Shown piece by piece: positions 8,968-17,384 of a stretch of 64,000 bases of DNA. How positions within the stretch are numbered: position 1 is the first letter of the stretch; each line of letters begins with the position of its first letter. A model generated the notes under the pieces. That model did no database searches and was not told the DNA's origin. It saw nothing but the letters and a program-made list of their open reading frames with translations. The stretch comes from Armatimonadota bacterium (GTDB lineage Bacteria; Armatimonadota; Fervidibacteria; Fervidibacterales; Thermosaccharophagaceae): the NCBI GenBank assembly GCA_025062195.1, contig JANXAS010000018.1, positions 1-64,000 on the forward strand. Direction: 5' to 3'. The position numbers and the translations under genes were made by a program.

Positions 8968-9516
8968 ATCGTAAGGGATGACAAATTACCCTTCAGGTGC
9001 AACGAGCGTATCAGGGTGCCACAGGTGAGAGTTATTGATGAGAACGGACAACAGCTTGGGATAATGCCGACAAGACAGGCACTTCAGATTGCGCGTGAGA
9101 AGGGACTTGACCTTATTGAGGTTGCACCAAATGCATCGCCGCCGGTTTGCAGGATAGTTGATTACGGTAAGTTCCTGTATCAGCTGCGCAAGCGTGAGAA
9201 GGAGGCGCGCAAGCACCAGAAGGGCTTAAAGGAGATAAGGATTCGTCCGCAGACGGACAAACATGACTTGGAGTTCAAAGCGAGGAACGCAACTGAGGCT
9301 CTTCAAGAGGGACACAAGGTGCGCCTTTGCATGATACTTCGTGGGCGTGAGATGGCTCACATGGATATGGCTTACAGCAAATTGAACGAGATTATGGGGA
9401 TGCTATCACACATTGCGCAAGTTGAGGGTGAACCAAAGTTGCAAGGTAGTCAAATTGTGGTCATGCTTGCTCCAAAGCGAGAGGCGCTCAAGGCTCGCCA
9501 CAGCGGGCATGCTTGA
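8968..9516 (+). CDS. infC: Translation initiation factor IF-3 (ATC start)
   Basis: Binds the 30S subunit, prevents premature 50S joining and proofreads the start codon. The core is clear: NERIRVPQVRVIDENGQQLG at the N-terminus, then IDLIEVAPNASPPVCRI-type sequence, the linker YQLRKREKEARKHQ and the C-terminal domain ending in VVMLAPKRE. An in-frame GTG at 9016 would delete the conserved NERIRVP segment. The frame is open back to a TGA at 8959. A perfect GGAGGTGA (8954-8961) lies 6 bases before ATC at 8968, giving 182 residues. A non-canonical AUU/AUC/AUA start is the known autoregulatory device of infC, so this start is strongly preferred. Confidence 0.95.
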   Translation: MVRDDKLPFRCNERIRVPQVRVIDENGQQLGIMPTRQALQIAREKGLDLIEVAPNASPPVCRIVDYGKFLYQLRKREKEARKHQKGLKEIRIRPQTDKHDLEFKARNATEALQEGHKVRLCMILRGREMAHMDMAYSKLNEIMGMLSHIAQVEGEPKLQGSQIVVMLAPKREALKARHSGHA

Positions 9517-9641
9517 GAAAAAAAGAAAGCCACAAGACAAGATAAGGAGCGGTGATGCAGGTAGCAACCACTAAGGTGTCAAGCGCGATGGCTATGTAGG
9601 GTGAGTTTCATCGCCATAAAATTTGGCAGGAGGGCAACAGC

Positions 9642-9836
9642 ATGCCGGGAAAGAAATCAAAGCGCACGGCTAAGAAGCGATTCAAGGTCACAGCGACAGG
9701 GAAGGTAATGCATGTTCGCATGGGCGGCGGACATTACATGCGCCGTAAATGCAAGCGCAGGAAGAGACTGCTAAAGAAGGAAACAACAGTTTACCCAGGT
9801 CAGGTGAAGGCGATCAAGGAGTTGCTGTCGCCTTAG
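9642..9836 (+). CDS. rpmI: 50S ribosomal protein L35
   Basis: Large-subunit protein of 64 residues, normal length, highly basic. It begins PGKKSKRTAKKRFKVTATGK and ends in VYPGQVKAIKELL. AGGAGGG lies about 7 bases before the ATG. It sits between infC and rplT, the universal order. The 125-base gap before it is a plausible site for L20 autoregulation as known in other bacteria; an ATGGC/GCCAT pairing is visible there but no full pseudoknot could be assigned. Confidence 0.97.
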   Translation: MPGKKSKRTAKKRFKVTATGKVMHVRMGGGHYMRRKCKRRKRLLKKETTVYPGQVKAIKELLSP

Positions 9837-9867
9837 CCGCTTTTTCGGCTTGGAGGTGTAAGATAAG

Positions 9868-10233
9868 ATGCGCGTAAAAGGTGGGACTGTAACAAGGCGA
9901 AGGCACAAGAAGATACTCAAACTTGCAAAGGGCTATTGGGGCGCAAAAAGCAGATGTTTTAGGCGCGCAAACGAGGCTGTAATAAGGGCGCTTGCAAACG
10001 CCTATCGTGATAGGAGGCTTAAGAAGCGCGACTTCAGAAGATGGTGGGTTGTCCGAATAAACGCAGCTGTGCGAGAACATGGTCTTTCGTATAACAAGTT
10101 CATTCACGGGTTAAAGCTCGCCGGAATTGAACTTAACAGGAAGATGCTCGCCGAAATGGCTATCAACGACCCTGTAGCATTTTCGGAGATAGTGGGCAGA
10201 GCGAAAGCTGCTCTCTCATCGGCACAGCTTTGA
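9868..10233 (+). CDS. rplT: 50S ribosomal protein L20
   Basis: Early-assembly large-subunit protein and usual repressor of its own operon. 121 residues. [20 protein letters not shown] begins the basic N-terminal extension; [20 protein letters not shown] and [19 protein letters not shown] form the globular domain. GGAGGTG lies upstream of the ATG. The gap to rpmI is 31 bases. Confidence 0.97.
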   Translation: MRVKGGTVTRRRHKKILKLAKGYWGAKSRCFRRANEAVIRALANAYRDRRLKKRDFRRWWVVRINAAVREHGLSYNKFIHGLKLAGIELNRKMLAEMAINDPVAFSEIVGRAKAALSSAQL

Positions 10234-10260
10234 CGACTTCTTCAGAAGTCACCCACCCCC

Positions 10261-11115
10261 ATGAAGCGCCTTCCATGCATCTCAAGCACCGAAAACGAAC
10301 GGTTCAAGTTGGCAAGGGCGCTAACCAAAGGGCACTGGCGCAAGAAGTATGGTCTATTTTTGATTGAGACACCATTGCTTGTTTTAGAGGCGTTAAACAG
10401 CGATTGGCATGTTGAGTGGATGGCGCTCACAACACAGTTTGCGCAAACTGAAAAGGGAGCCAGATTGATTGAGCTTGCGAAGAGACAATCTGTTGATGTG
10501 ATGTTGATGCACGAGGGATTGATGAGGGAGATCTCAACTCTTGAATCGGGTGCATGCGTTATAGCTGTTGTCAGACAGCGCCACCAACACCTTGGCGAGA
10601 TAACCATTGAGGGGCGTTCATGCGTAATTGTCCTTGAGGATGTTCAAGACCCAACAAATGTCGGCTCCATAATCAGGATAGCCGATGCAGTTGGAGCCTG
10701 TGGGGTCATAACAACACCGGGGACGGCAGACAGATACAATCTCAAAGTGATAAGGGCAAGCTCCGGGAGCACCTTCCACATTACCATCGTTAAGGTTGGG
10801 GATGTATCGGAACTTGAGAGATGGCTGATGGAAAACGGTTTTCAAGTGGTTGCCACAGACCCACATAGCGGGGAATGTTGCTACAGGCACCGTTTTGGTG
10901 AGCGCGTGGCTTTGCTGTTTGGAAATGAGGCAAGAGGGCTGAGTGAGAGGATGCGAAGGATTGCCAATGTGACTCTAACTATACCGATGCATGGCAGAGC
11001 AGAGTCGCTTAATGTCTCACACGCATGTGCCATCCTCGCTTACGAAGTCTTGAGGCAATGGCATTATGCCGACATGATGGCGTCCAGCAGGAGAGCAAGT
11101 CAACAAGTCAATTAG
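10261..11115 (+). CDS. SpoU-family RNA 2'-O-methyltransferase (RlmB/TsnR-like)
   Basis: Probably methylates a ribose 2'-OH in rRNA using S-adenosylmethionine. The N-terminal substrate-binding domain (residues 1-110) begins SSTENERFKLARALTKGHWR and is followed by a SPOUT knot domain. Motif 1 is VLEDVQDPTNVGSIIRIADA (catalytic Asn and Arg), motif 2 LLFGNEARGL and motif 3 IPMHGRAESLNVSHACAILA. 284 residues, in the usual range. The ATG has no recognisable Shine-Dalgarno site (CCCACCCCC precedes it), unusual in this window; a 7-bp GACTTCT/AGAAGTC hairpin occupies 10235-10250 instead. The stop is close to the pheS frame, so it is probably in the same operon. The exact RNA target is unknown. Confidence 0.9.
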   Translation: MKRLPCISSTENERFKLARALTKGHWRKKYGLFLIETPLLVLEALNSDWHVEWMALTTQFAQTEKGARLIELAKRQSVDVMLMHEGLMREISTLESGACVIAVVRQRHQHLGEITIEGRSCVIVLEDVQDPTNVGSIIRIADAVGACGVITTPGTADRYNLKVIRASSGSTFHITIVKVGDVSELERWLMENGFQVVATDPHSGECCYRHRFGERVALLFGNEARGLSERMRRIANVTLTIPMHGRAESLNVSHACAILAYEVLRQWHYADMMASSRRASQQVN

Positions 11116-11140
11116 ATTGCTCATTGAGGTGAGCGATAGT

Positions 11141-12178
11141 ATGGAGGTTGAGGGATTGCTCAGCCGCTTTGAAGCGATTGAGGGCGAGGCTATCGGTCAA
11201 ATAGCTGCTGCAAAGACGCTTGAAGAACTTGAAACAGTGCGTCTTCGCTACCTGAGCCGCAAGGGGGAGCTGCAACAGCTTTTGCGAAAGGTTGGTCAGC
11301 TGCCGGTGGAACACCGCCCAAGGGTTGGTGAAGTGGCTAACAGAGTTCGCGAAGCTGTGCAGTCTGCATTTGACGCTCGCAGGCGCGAGCTTGAGGCTGC
11401 AGAGCAAATGAGGATTCTTGAGAGTGAGAAGATTGATGTGACGATGCCGGGCAGAATATGGCGCATCGGCAGCCTACACCCAATAACTCAAACCATCAAT
11501 GAGATATGCGCCATCTTCACAGACCTCGGATTTGAGGTGGTTGAAGGTCCGGAGGTTGAAACCGAGTGGCATAACTTTATAGCCCTAAACATGCCCCCCG
11601 AACACCCGGCAAGAGATGAGCACGATAGCTTTTACATAACTGACCAACTGCTGCTTCGCACCGAGACATCGGCTGTGCAGATAATGGTCATGGAATCACG
11701 CCAACCACCGATCAGGATTGTTTCTCCAGGGCGAGTGTATCGCAGGGATGAAGTTGACAGGACACACTCTCACACATTTCATCAAGTTGAAGGTTTGCTC
11801 GTTGATGAAGATGTGACATTCGCCGACTTAAAGGGAACACTGATGACCTTTGCCAGACGCTTCTTTGGCGAGGATGTAAAAGTGCGCTTTAGACCACACC
11901 ATTTCCCATTCACTGAACCGAGCGCTGAAGTTGATGTGAGCTGCTTAATGTGCAATGGTGCTGGCTGCCCTGTTTGTAAGCACAGAGGATGGGTTGAAGT
12001 GCTCGGATGCGGTATGGTTCACCCGAATGTGCTCCGCAATGTGGGTTATGACATTGAGAGATGGCAGGGATATGCCTTCGGAATGGGTGTTGAGAGATTA
12101 GCCATGCTGCGCTACGGCATTGATGACATAAGGCTGTTCTTTGAGAACGACCTTCGCTTCCTGAGGCAGTTCGTTTGA
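11141..12178 (+). CDS. pheS: Phenylalanyl-tRNA synthetase alpha subunit
   Basis: Catalytic class II subunit of the alpha2-beta2 enzyme. 345 residues. An N-terminal coiled coil binds tRNA (roughly residues 1-85, with RYLSRKGELQQLLRKV). The core includes GSLHPITQTINEICAIFTDL, motif 2 RVYRRDEVDRTHSHTFHQVE and motif 3 FGMGVERLAMLRYGIDDIR. The start is the ATG at 11141 with GAGGTGAG 8 bases upstream; a TTG at 11117 would add 8 residues. The beta subunit pheT, almost always directly downstream, is absent: 124 bases later argD begins. pheT must therefore lie elsewhere. Confidence 0.96.
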   Translation: MEVEGLLSRFEAIEGEAIGQIAAAKTLEELETVRLRYLSRKGELQQLLRKVGQLPVEHRPRVGEVANRVREAVQSAFDARRRELEAAEQMRILESEKIDVTMPGRIWRIGSLHPITQTINEICAIFTDLGFEVVEGPEVETEWHNFIALNMPPEHPARDEHDSFYITDQLLLRTETSAVQIMVMESRQPPIRIVSPGRVYRRDEVDRTHSHTFHQVEGLLVDEDVTFADLKGTLMTFARRFFGEDVKVRFRPHHFPFTEPSAEVDVSCLMCNGAGCPVCKHRGWVEVLGCGMVHPNVLRNVGYDIERWQGYAFGMGVERLAMLRYGIDDIRLFFENDLRFLRQFV

Positions 12179-12302
12179 TATTATCGCCCGCATCATGAGT
12201 GGCGCAGCTATGGCTGCGATGGTTTTAGTTTAGAGTTATTAGGGCTGAAGCACCTCATATCTGCACAGCCATTTGAGCGTTCGGCTTGTGGGGGATGAGT
12301 GA

Positions 12303-13523
12303 ATGAGGCTTGAGGAGATAATGAGGTTAGATGCTGAATATGTCATTCGCACTTATTCGCGCCTGCCTGTGGCGTTCGTCATGGGGAGAGGAAGCCGCCT
12401 TTGGGATACTGAAGGTAAGGAGTATGTTGACTTTGTCTCCGGCATAGGTGTTGCTGCAGTTGGGCATTGCCATCCGAAGATAGTCGCAGCGGTAAAGAAA
12501 CAAGTTGACGAACTTATTCACACATCCAACCTTTACTACATTGCGCCTCAGGCTGAGCTTGCAAGGCGCCTCTGGGAATTGAGCGGCGGCTACAAATGCT
12601 TCTTTTGCAACAGTGGCGCTGAAGCAAATGAAGCTGCAATTAAGCTGGCGCGAAGATATGCCAAGTTGAAGTATGGAGAAGGGCGCTATGAGATCATCTC
12701 CGCACTCGGTTCATTTCACGGGCGCACATACGCAGCAATGACTGCCACTGGACAGGAGAAGTATCACGCTGGATTTGAGCCATTGGTTGGCGGCTTCAAA
12801 TATGTCCCATTCAACGACATTGAAGCCATTCAAGAAGCCATCACCGAAAGGACTTGCGCCATAATGCTTGAGCCAATTCAAGGCGAAAGTGGTGTTCGCA
12901 TCCCGGATGATGACTACCTTCCAAAGGTGGCAGATATTTGTGACCGGCATGGTATCTTGCTCATCCTTGATGAAGTTCAAACTGGTCTTGGGCGCACGGG
13001 TAAGTTATGGGCTCATGAGCACTATAGCATCAAGCCGCACATATTTACTCTCGCAAAGGCAATCGCCGGCGGTGTGCCAATGGGCGTAATGCTCGCTAAG
13101 CCGGATGTAGCTGAGGCATTTGAACCAGCATGCCATGCGAGCACCTTTGGCGGAAACTTCTTGGCATGCGCTGCTGCGCTCGCTTTTTTGGATGTGGTTG
13201 CTCAGGAGAGGCTTGTTGAGAATGCCGCAGCGATGGGTGAGTTGCTGCTCTCAAAGTTACAGGCGGTGACTAAGCAAAGCCGGCTCGTAAAGGAAGTGCG
13301 TGGTAAAGGGTTGATGCTGGCGATTGAGTTTAGTAGCGATGTCGCTAAAGATATGCAGGGCAAGCTGCTTGAGGGTGGCTTAATAGTCAACGCAGTCGGT
13401 GGGAATATAATTCGGATGTTGCCGCCGCTTATCATAACTGAAGCAGAGGTTGAATTTGCTATAAGGGCAATTGAAGGAGCAATTGAAGAATTAGAACGGG
13501 AGTTATTTGAGTGCCGCACTTAA
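12303..13523 (+). CDS. argD: Acetylornithine aminotransferase-like class III aminotransferase
   Basis: PLP enzyme that most likely interconverts N-acetylglutamate semialdehyde and N-acetylornithine in arginine synthesis. 406 residues. The fold-type I class III pattern is complete: FCNSGAEANEAAIKLARRYA (phosphate binding), SFHGRTYAAMTATGQ, LEPIQGESGV, ILLILDEVQTGLGRTGKLWA (Asp to the PLP ring nitrogen) and TLAKAIAGGVPMG with the Schiff-base Lys. The close relatives LysJ and 4-aminobutyrate aminotransferase cannot be excluded, and no other arg genes are in view. It sits on the same strand 124 bases after pheS, in the slot normally taken by pheT. Confidence 0.85.
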   Translation: MRLEEIMRLDAEYVIRTYSRLPVAFVMGRGSRLWDTEGKEYVDFVSGIGVAAVGHCHPKIVAAVKKQVDELIHTSNLYYIAPQAELARRLWELSGGYKCFFCNSGAEANEAAIKLARRYAKLKYGEGRYEIISALGSFHGRTYAAMTATGQEKYHAGFEPLVGGFKYVPFNDIEAIQEAITERTCAIMLEPIQGESGVRIPDDDYLPKVADICDRHGILLILDEVQTGLGRTGKLWAHEHYSIKPHIFTLAKAIAGGVPMGVMLAKPDVAEAFEPACHASTFGGNFLACAAALAFLDVVAQERLVENAAAMGELLLSKLQAVTKQSRLVKEVRGKGLMLAIEFSSDVAKDMQGKLLEGGLIVNAVGGNIIRMLPPLIITEAEVEFAIRAIEGAIEELERELFECRT

Positions 13524-13552
13524 GCCATTACCAACATTGCAATAATTGGGTA

Positions 13553-13581
13553 TTGACGAGTTCGCTTTAAAGTGCTATCAT
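13553..13581 (+). promoter_or_regulatory. Strong sigma-70-type promoter upstream of the secreted barrel gene
   Basis: TTGACG (13553-13558), a 17-base spacer and TATCAT (13576-13581). One of the best promoter matches noted in the window. Transcription would start near 13588 and give a leader of about 200 bases before the gene at 13793. Confidence 0.55.
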
Positions 13582-13612
13582 GATGGTGACCATCATATTC
13601 CTGAGGATGCGC

Positions 13613-13774
13613 ATGGCAATGTGCGCTCACAACACGAGTCGGTTAAAGGAGGTGGTGAGGGAATTTGTCTGCGGCTCTGCCGAGTGTGGAAACATGGAGG
13701 CACACTCGCTTTTAGAGTCGCTTGAGATGAGCCAAAACAAATTTGCAACACTAATGAAGCATGTAAATCCATAA
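13613..13774 (+). CDS. Possible small leader ORF (doubtful)
   Basis: An open frame lies between the promoter at 13553-13581 and the secreted barrel gene. Its first ATG (13580) overlaps the -10 box, so a product could only start at ATG 13613 or 13619, or at GTG 13652/13655. A strong AAAGGAGG at 13645-13652 has no well-spaced start in this frame; the TTG at 13665 in another frame gives only 16 residues. No family is recognised. It could be a short regulatory peptide, or simply leader RNA with a decoy ribosome site. Confidence 0.25.
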   Translation: MAMCAHNTSRLKEVVREFVCGSAECGNMEAHSLLESLEMSQNKFATLMKHVNP

Positions 13775-13792
13775 ACTAAGGAGGGGTTGAAG

Positions 13793-14302
13793 ATGCGGAA
13801 GTTGGCGTGGATGATGACGGCGTTAGTCGCTGTAGCGTTGATTGGTAGCATTGCTGTAGCGCAGGAAGAGAGAGCATATCCGTTTGAGCACAGAATAACG
13901 ATAGCTGCAGATTTGAATCGCTTGTTCGGAGAGAACTCGGAGAAACCGATACAAAATGTATGGTGCTACAGCATAACACTTGGCTACTTCATCTCCCCCA
14001 ACTTTGACATTGCAGCGACATTTGCCGATTGGGAAGGGCAGGGGGCAATGTGGAGCGGTAAGATTCGCTACTGGTTCATCACCGGTCCGGAACGGCCCAA
14101 CCCAACATTTTATGTTGGGGCTGAAGCTGGCAGGACGACTAACCTCCCAAGCAATGCCACAGTGTGGGGAGTTCATGCAGGTGTTGACTGGCTCATCACC
14201 AGCAGGATCAGCATATATGGTGAGCTCGCATGGTGTCATGCAGGCGGCGATGTGGATCAGGATAAGTGGGTTATAGGAGTAGGCATTCGCACATCCTTCT
14301 AA
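13793..14302 (+). CDS. Secreted, outer-membrane beta-barrel-like protein
   Basis: No named family is recognised with certainty. The 169-residue product starts with a clear signal peptide (MRKLAWMMTALVAVALIGS, cleavage after AVA near residue 24). The mature part alternates polar and aromatic residues in strand-like stretches (SITLGYFISPNFDIAATFAD, GKIRYWFI, FYVGAEAG, WGVHAGVDWLI, SIYGELAWC) and ends in an aromatic residue (RTSF), as OmpW/OmpX-type barrels do. AAGGAGGGG lies 6 bases before the ATG. It has its own promoter and a strong hairpin after it, so it is probably a monocistronic, well expressed envelope protein. Confidence 0.6.
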   Translation: MRKLAWMMTALVAVALIGSIAVAQEERAYPFEHRITIAADLNRLFGENSEKPIQNVWCYSITLGYFISPNFDIAATFADWEGQGAMWSGKIRYWFITGPERPNPTFYVGAEAGRTTNLPSNATVWGVHAGVDWLITSRISIYGELAWCHAGGDVDQDKWVIGVGIRTSF

Positions 14303-14325
14303 CGCTGCAGCGACTGGCTTTAGCA

Positions 14326-14359
14326 TTAAGGGCAGGCACTAAGACGTGCCTGCCCTTAA
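14326..14359. terminator. Bidirectional 14-bp terminator hairpin
   Basis: TTAAGGGCAGGCAC, the loop TAAGAC and the exact reverse complement GTGCCTGCCCTTAA lie between two convergent genes. No long T run follows on either strand beyond the TTAA ends, but the position and perfect stem suggest a shared transcript end. Confidence 0.7.
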
Positions 14360-14397
14360 CACTTCAGTGCTCGTGTGTCAGGATATGAAGCGGTATT

Positions 14398-14835
14398 TTA
14401 CAAGCCTCGTTTTATCGCCCGCCTAAGGGCGCTGCACGCCTTCTTAGCATCCTGCGGATTCCCAAATGAAAAGACAGCCCTGAACTTTCTGCCAATGACG
14501 AGTGCACTTACACCGTGGATGTTGATTCCAGCGTCAGCGATCGCCCGAGATAGCTTCTGTCCTAAGCCGGGCTTGTCATCTCCCTCAATCAACACAAATG
14601 GCGATTCGCTAACCTGTTTGAAACCGGCACTCGTTGCCGCATTGATTGCCTTGCGACCAGTTATCGGATAGACAAATATGCTTGCCCTGCCAGGTTCAGC
14701 CTCATGCGCATATGCTTCAACATACTCAAGGTTGACTCCAGCTTCTGCCAATGGCGTAAGAGCATCGGCAAGCGCGCCGGGGCGATCCTCAGTTTCAACT
14801 TTCCATGGCTTTATTTGTGTCACCTTTATAGCCAT
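14398..14835 (-). CDS. Tandem ACT-domain protein
   Basis: About 145 residues made of two ACT small-molecule-binding domains: WKVETEDRPGALADALTPLA (first) and FVLIEGDDKPGLGQKLSRAI (second, following the linker). It carries no catalytic domain. Such proteins are thought to sense amino acids and control enzymes or transport. The start is placed at ATG 14833-14835 (AIKVTQIKPW), because GGAGGTGAC lies 6 bases upstream; a longer frame reaches 14910. It is convergent with the barrel gene. Confidence 0.82.
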   Translation of the reverse strand: MAIKVTQIKPWKVETEDRPGALADALTPLAEAGVNLEYVEAYAHEAEPGRASIFVYPITGRKAINAATSAGFKQVSESPFVLIEGDDKPGLGQKLSRAIADAGINIHGVSALVIGRKFRAVFSFGNPQDAKKACSALRRAIKRGL

Positions 14836-15070
14836 CGCAATGTCACCTCCAAGCGAGTTTTTTAACTTCAACACGCAGCTTTGGGAATCTATGCGAACAA
14901 GCTGCATCAATTAGAAATTTTGTCATTGCACACTTGTTTGGGTGAAGGATGGCTGCAGCTTATAAATTCAGAAATCTAACAGCCGGGCTTGACACAAAGT
15001 TGGCTCGCCGTCATTGTCTTAAAGTGCCACCACTAACATGGGTGAAAATTTAAGGCGAGAGGTGATTGAA

Positions 15071-16420
15071 ATGGAAGAGGGAGCAAAGCATTCAAGGCGT
15101 GAATTTATTGAGAAAGCAATAAGCATTGGCATCATCGGGCTATCGGCAAAGCATATTGCGGCATCCGGAAAAAATGTAAATCCAAACGAACGCATACATA
15201 TCGGTTTAATTGGGTGTGGCGGAAGGGGCAGAGCTATCTTGAATGAGTGCGCTAAGTATCCTGATGTAGTCATCACTGGCGCTTGCGATGTCTGGAAGGA
15301 AAGACTTGATGCAACTGTGGCGCAATTCAAGGGAACATGCAAGCCCTATACTGACTTTAGAGAAATGTTATCAAGTGGCGAAGTTGATGCCGTGATAATA
15401 GCCACCCCACCACACTGGCACACACTGCAGGCAATCGCAGCATGTGAGGCGCGCAAGGACTTTTACATTGAAAAGCCAATGACACTTCACCTTGCCGAGA
15501 GCTTGGCAGTTAGAAATGCTGTTAAGAAACACGGCGTCATAACTCAGGTCGGGACACAGATCCACTCAACCGAAAATTACATTCGCGTGGTTGAGATAAT
15601 CCGTTCGGGTATATTGGGAGATATCGGCATGGTGAAAACCTTCCATGTGCTCAACCAGGGCAAAGAGGGCATTGGAAAACATGCCCCAGTCAAGCCACCA
15701 GAGGGATTGGACTGGGATATGTGGTGCGGACCAGCACCACTATGTCCATATCATCCAGTGCTTGCATTAAGTTCATATCACCATTGCTCATGGATGGATT
15801 ACAGCGGCGGGTGGACTGCCGGGATGGCTCCGCACATAATTGACCTGCCGATATGGGCACTTGAACTTGCTTACCCAACCTTGATATCTTCCGCTGGCGG
15901 CAGATTCGTCATTCAAGATGACGGCGATGCGTATGACCATCACTATGTCCTGTGGCAGTATCCAAAGCTCATCATGAGTTGGTGGACATCAATGACTAAC
16001 AGCTACGGGTTTGATTTTCACGGAGAGCCATTAATAAGGCGCAGGCTCGGAATATACTTTCACGGAACTAATGGAACGCTGTTTGCTGACTATGGTTCTT
16101 TCAAGATAGTGCCTGAGGGCGACAGGATGAAGGGCGCACAGCTGCCTTCGCCGAACTTGCCGCGCCCAAAAGGGCATGTTAGGGAGTGGCTTGATTGCAT
16201 CAGGGAGCGCAAGCAGCCAAGTTGCAGTGTGCTATATCACGTGAAGGTTGATGTGCCCATTGTCTTAAGCTTGCTTTCTTTGAGGTTAGGCAGGGCTATA
16301 AAGTTTGACCCTGCAACAGAAAGCATTGTTGGAGACGAGGAAGCTATTAAACTTGCTGTGCCGGAATATCGCCACCCGTGGAAATTCCCTTCACAGTATC
16401 TTCAATCACCTGCAGCTTAA
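15071..16420 (+). CDS. TAT-exported Gfo/Idh/MocA-family oxidoreductase
   Basis: NAD(P)-dependent dehydrogenase of sugars or cyclitols. The N-terminus carries a twin-arginine-type motif (SRREFIEKA) before a hydrophobic stretch, suggesting export of the folded protein or a lipid-anchored form. The Rossmann motif GLIGCGGRGRA starts near residue 48, followed by TPPHWH and the catalytic-site EKPMT. The C-terminal half is the alpha/beta substrate domain with GGWTAGMAPHIIDLPIWALE. About 449 residues, as in other TAT members. The ATG at 15071 has GAGGTGATT 5-6 bases upstream; a frame from 15038 is less likely. An exact TTGACA lies at 14989, but no good -10 follows. The substrate is unknown. Confidence 0.86.
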   Translation: MEEGAKHSRREFIEKAISIGIIGLSAKHIAASGKNVNPNERIHIGLIGCGGRGRAILNECAKYPDVVITGACDVWKERLDATVAQFKGTCKPYTDFREMLSSGEVDAVIIATPPHWHTLQAIAACEARKDFYIEKPMTLHLAESLAVRNAVKKHGVITQVGTQIHSTENYIRVVEIIRSGILGDIGMVKTFHVLNQGKEGIGKHAPVKPPEGLDWDMWCGPAPLCPYHPVLALSSYHHCSWMDYSGGWTAGMAPHIIDLPIWALELAYPTLISSAGGRFVIQDDGDAYDHHYVLWQYPKLIMSWWTSMTNSYGFDFHGEPLIRRRLGIYFHGTNGTLFADYGSFKIVPEGDRMKGAQLPSPNLPRPKGHVREWLDCIRERKQPSCSVLYHVKVDVPIVLSLLSLRLGRAIKFDPATESIVGDEEAIKLAVPEYRHPWKFPSQYLQSPAA

Positions 16421-16504
16421 ACACTGTGAGGGCGCTCGCATCATCTGCAAATGCCCTCAAAAAGTTCGTTGCACAATTACGCAACCCATGGCTCGGTTTG
16501 GGTA

Positions 16505-16666
16505 TTACCTTGTAATGATCGCACTGTTAACTGTGACGAATAGGTTTCGGACTCGCTCGCCAAGGAGCGCCAAGATGGCGATGCAAACGAGTCCGATAAG
16601 GCTGACGAGCAACCCATACTCCAAAAGCGTCTGTCCACACTCATCTTGAACCAAACTTAAAACCAT
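16505..16666 (-). CDS. Flp/Fap-type type IVb pilin subunit (53 aa)
   Basis: A very short gene. The product begins MVLSLVQDECGQTLLEYGLL, then a hydrophobic helix VSLIGLVCIAILALLG, and ends VNSAIITR. This is the layout of Flp pilins: a Glu-Tyr pair (LLEYGLL) after a Gly-x-x-x segment at the prepilin peptidase site, followed by one membrane helix. GGGAGGTGAG lies 5 bases before the ATG, a strong translation signal. No tad/cpa assembly genes, peptidase or TadE/F proteins are nearby, so it depends on genes elsewhere or is an orphan. Confidence 0.82.
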   Translation of the reverse strand: MVLSLVQDECGQTLLEYGLLVSLIGLVCIAILALLGERVRNLFVTVNSAIITR

Positions 16667-16900
16667 GCTACTCACCTCCCGACAACATCAATGTTATGAC
16701 CGCCGTTTGAATAAGACGGCTTAGCACAGCTTATGCCATTCCAAAAATTAATTAACATGGCCGCCGTTTAAATGGCGAATTGGCGAAAAAACCCACCATT
16801 TAGCATCGCCACTTTTGGGAGATGAAGTTTAAACGACTGTAAGTGAAAAGCCACAGCGCTGCATGGGGTGGATGTTGCTTAATTTTTGAAAACGGTGTTA

Positions 16901-17329
16901 TCACTCATCCCTCACTCGCTTAGCCAAATAGCGCTCTGCAAGAAGTATAGCAGCGTATTGGTCATATGGTTCCGGCGGAGTCTGAAGCGATATCGGGATA
17001 AGGCGACGCAAACCCTTCGGTGGATGCTCTTTAAAATATCTACGCCTTGCCTCAAGGGTTGTAAAACGCTCGTCAGCTACTACAACCAAATTTTTGTCAA
17101 TCCCAGCCCCTGCAATTCGCCTGACAAGCTCCCTTGAGCCAGTGCCGCTGCCAATGACGATGGCATCAGCACCAAACTCCTTGAACAGCCTCGGGATATA
17201 ACTTTCAACCTCATCTACACCAATGATACCACTCCACAGCACACCGCTCTTTTCTCCGACAACAGCTATGCCGCATTTTGCCTTCCCCGGATCTACACCT
17301 ATGACGATACGCTCATCACTTTGTGGCAT
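16901..17329 (-). CDS. YqgF/RuvX-like RNase H-fold protein
   Basis: About 142 residues with an RNase H-like resolvase fold. GVDPGKAKCGIAVV provides the first catalytic Asp, DERFTTLEARRRYF the central acidic motif, and DQYAAILLAERYL the last Asp. This fits the YqgF superfamily, whose best-known members process pre-16S rRNA, though this is a divergent branch and the substrate could differ. The ATG at 17329 has GAGGG 5 bases upstream; the frame extends to 17377. It follows the WecA-like/TagA fusion in the same direction and is likely co-transcribed. Confidence 0.72.
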   Translation of the reverse strand: MPQSDERIVIGVDPGKAKCGIAVVGEKSGVLWSGIIGVDEVESYIPRLFKEFGADAIVIGSGTGSRELVRRIAGAGIDKNLVVVADERFTTLEARRRYFKEHPPKGLRRLIPISLQTPPEPYDQYAAILLAERYLAKRVRDE

Positions 17330-17384
17330 CTTTTCCCTCACTGACTTGCCTCCCATATTTGCTGCTCGGAAGGTCATTCAACAC

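Noticed and set aside
14941-15040. Promoter with exact TTGACA before the TAT oxidoreductase
   Set aside because: No acceptable -10 hexamer lies 16-18 bases downstream.
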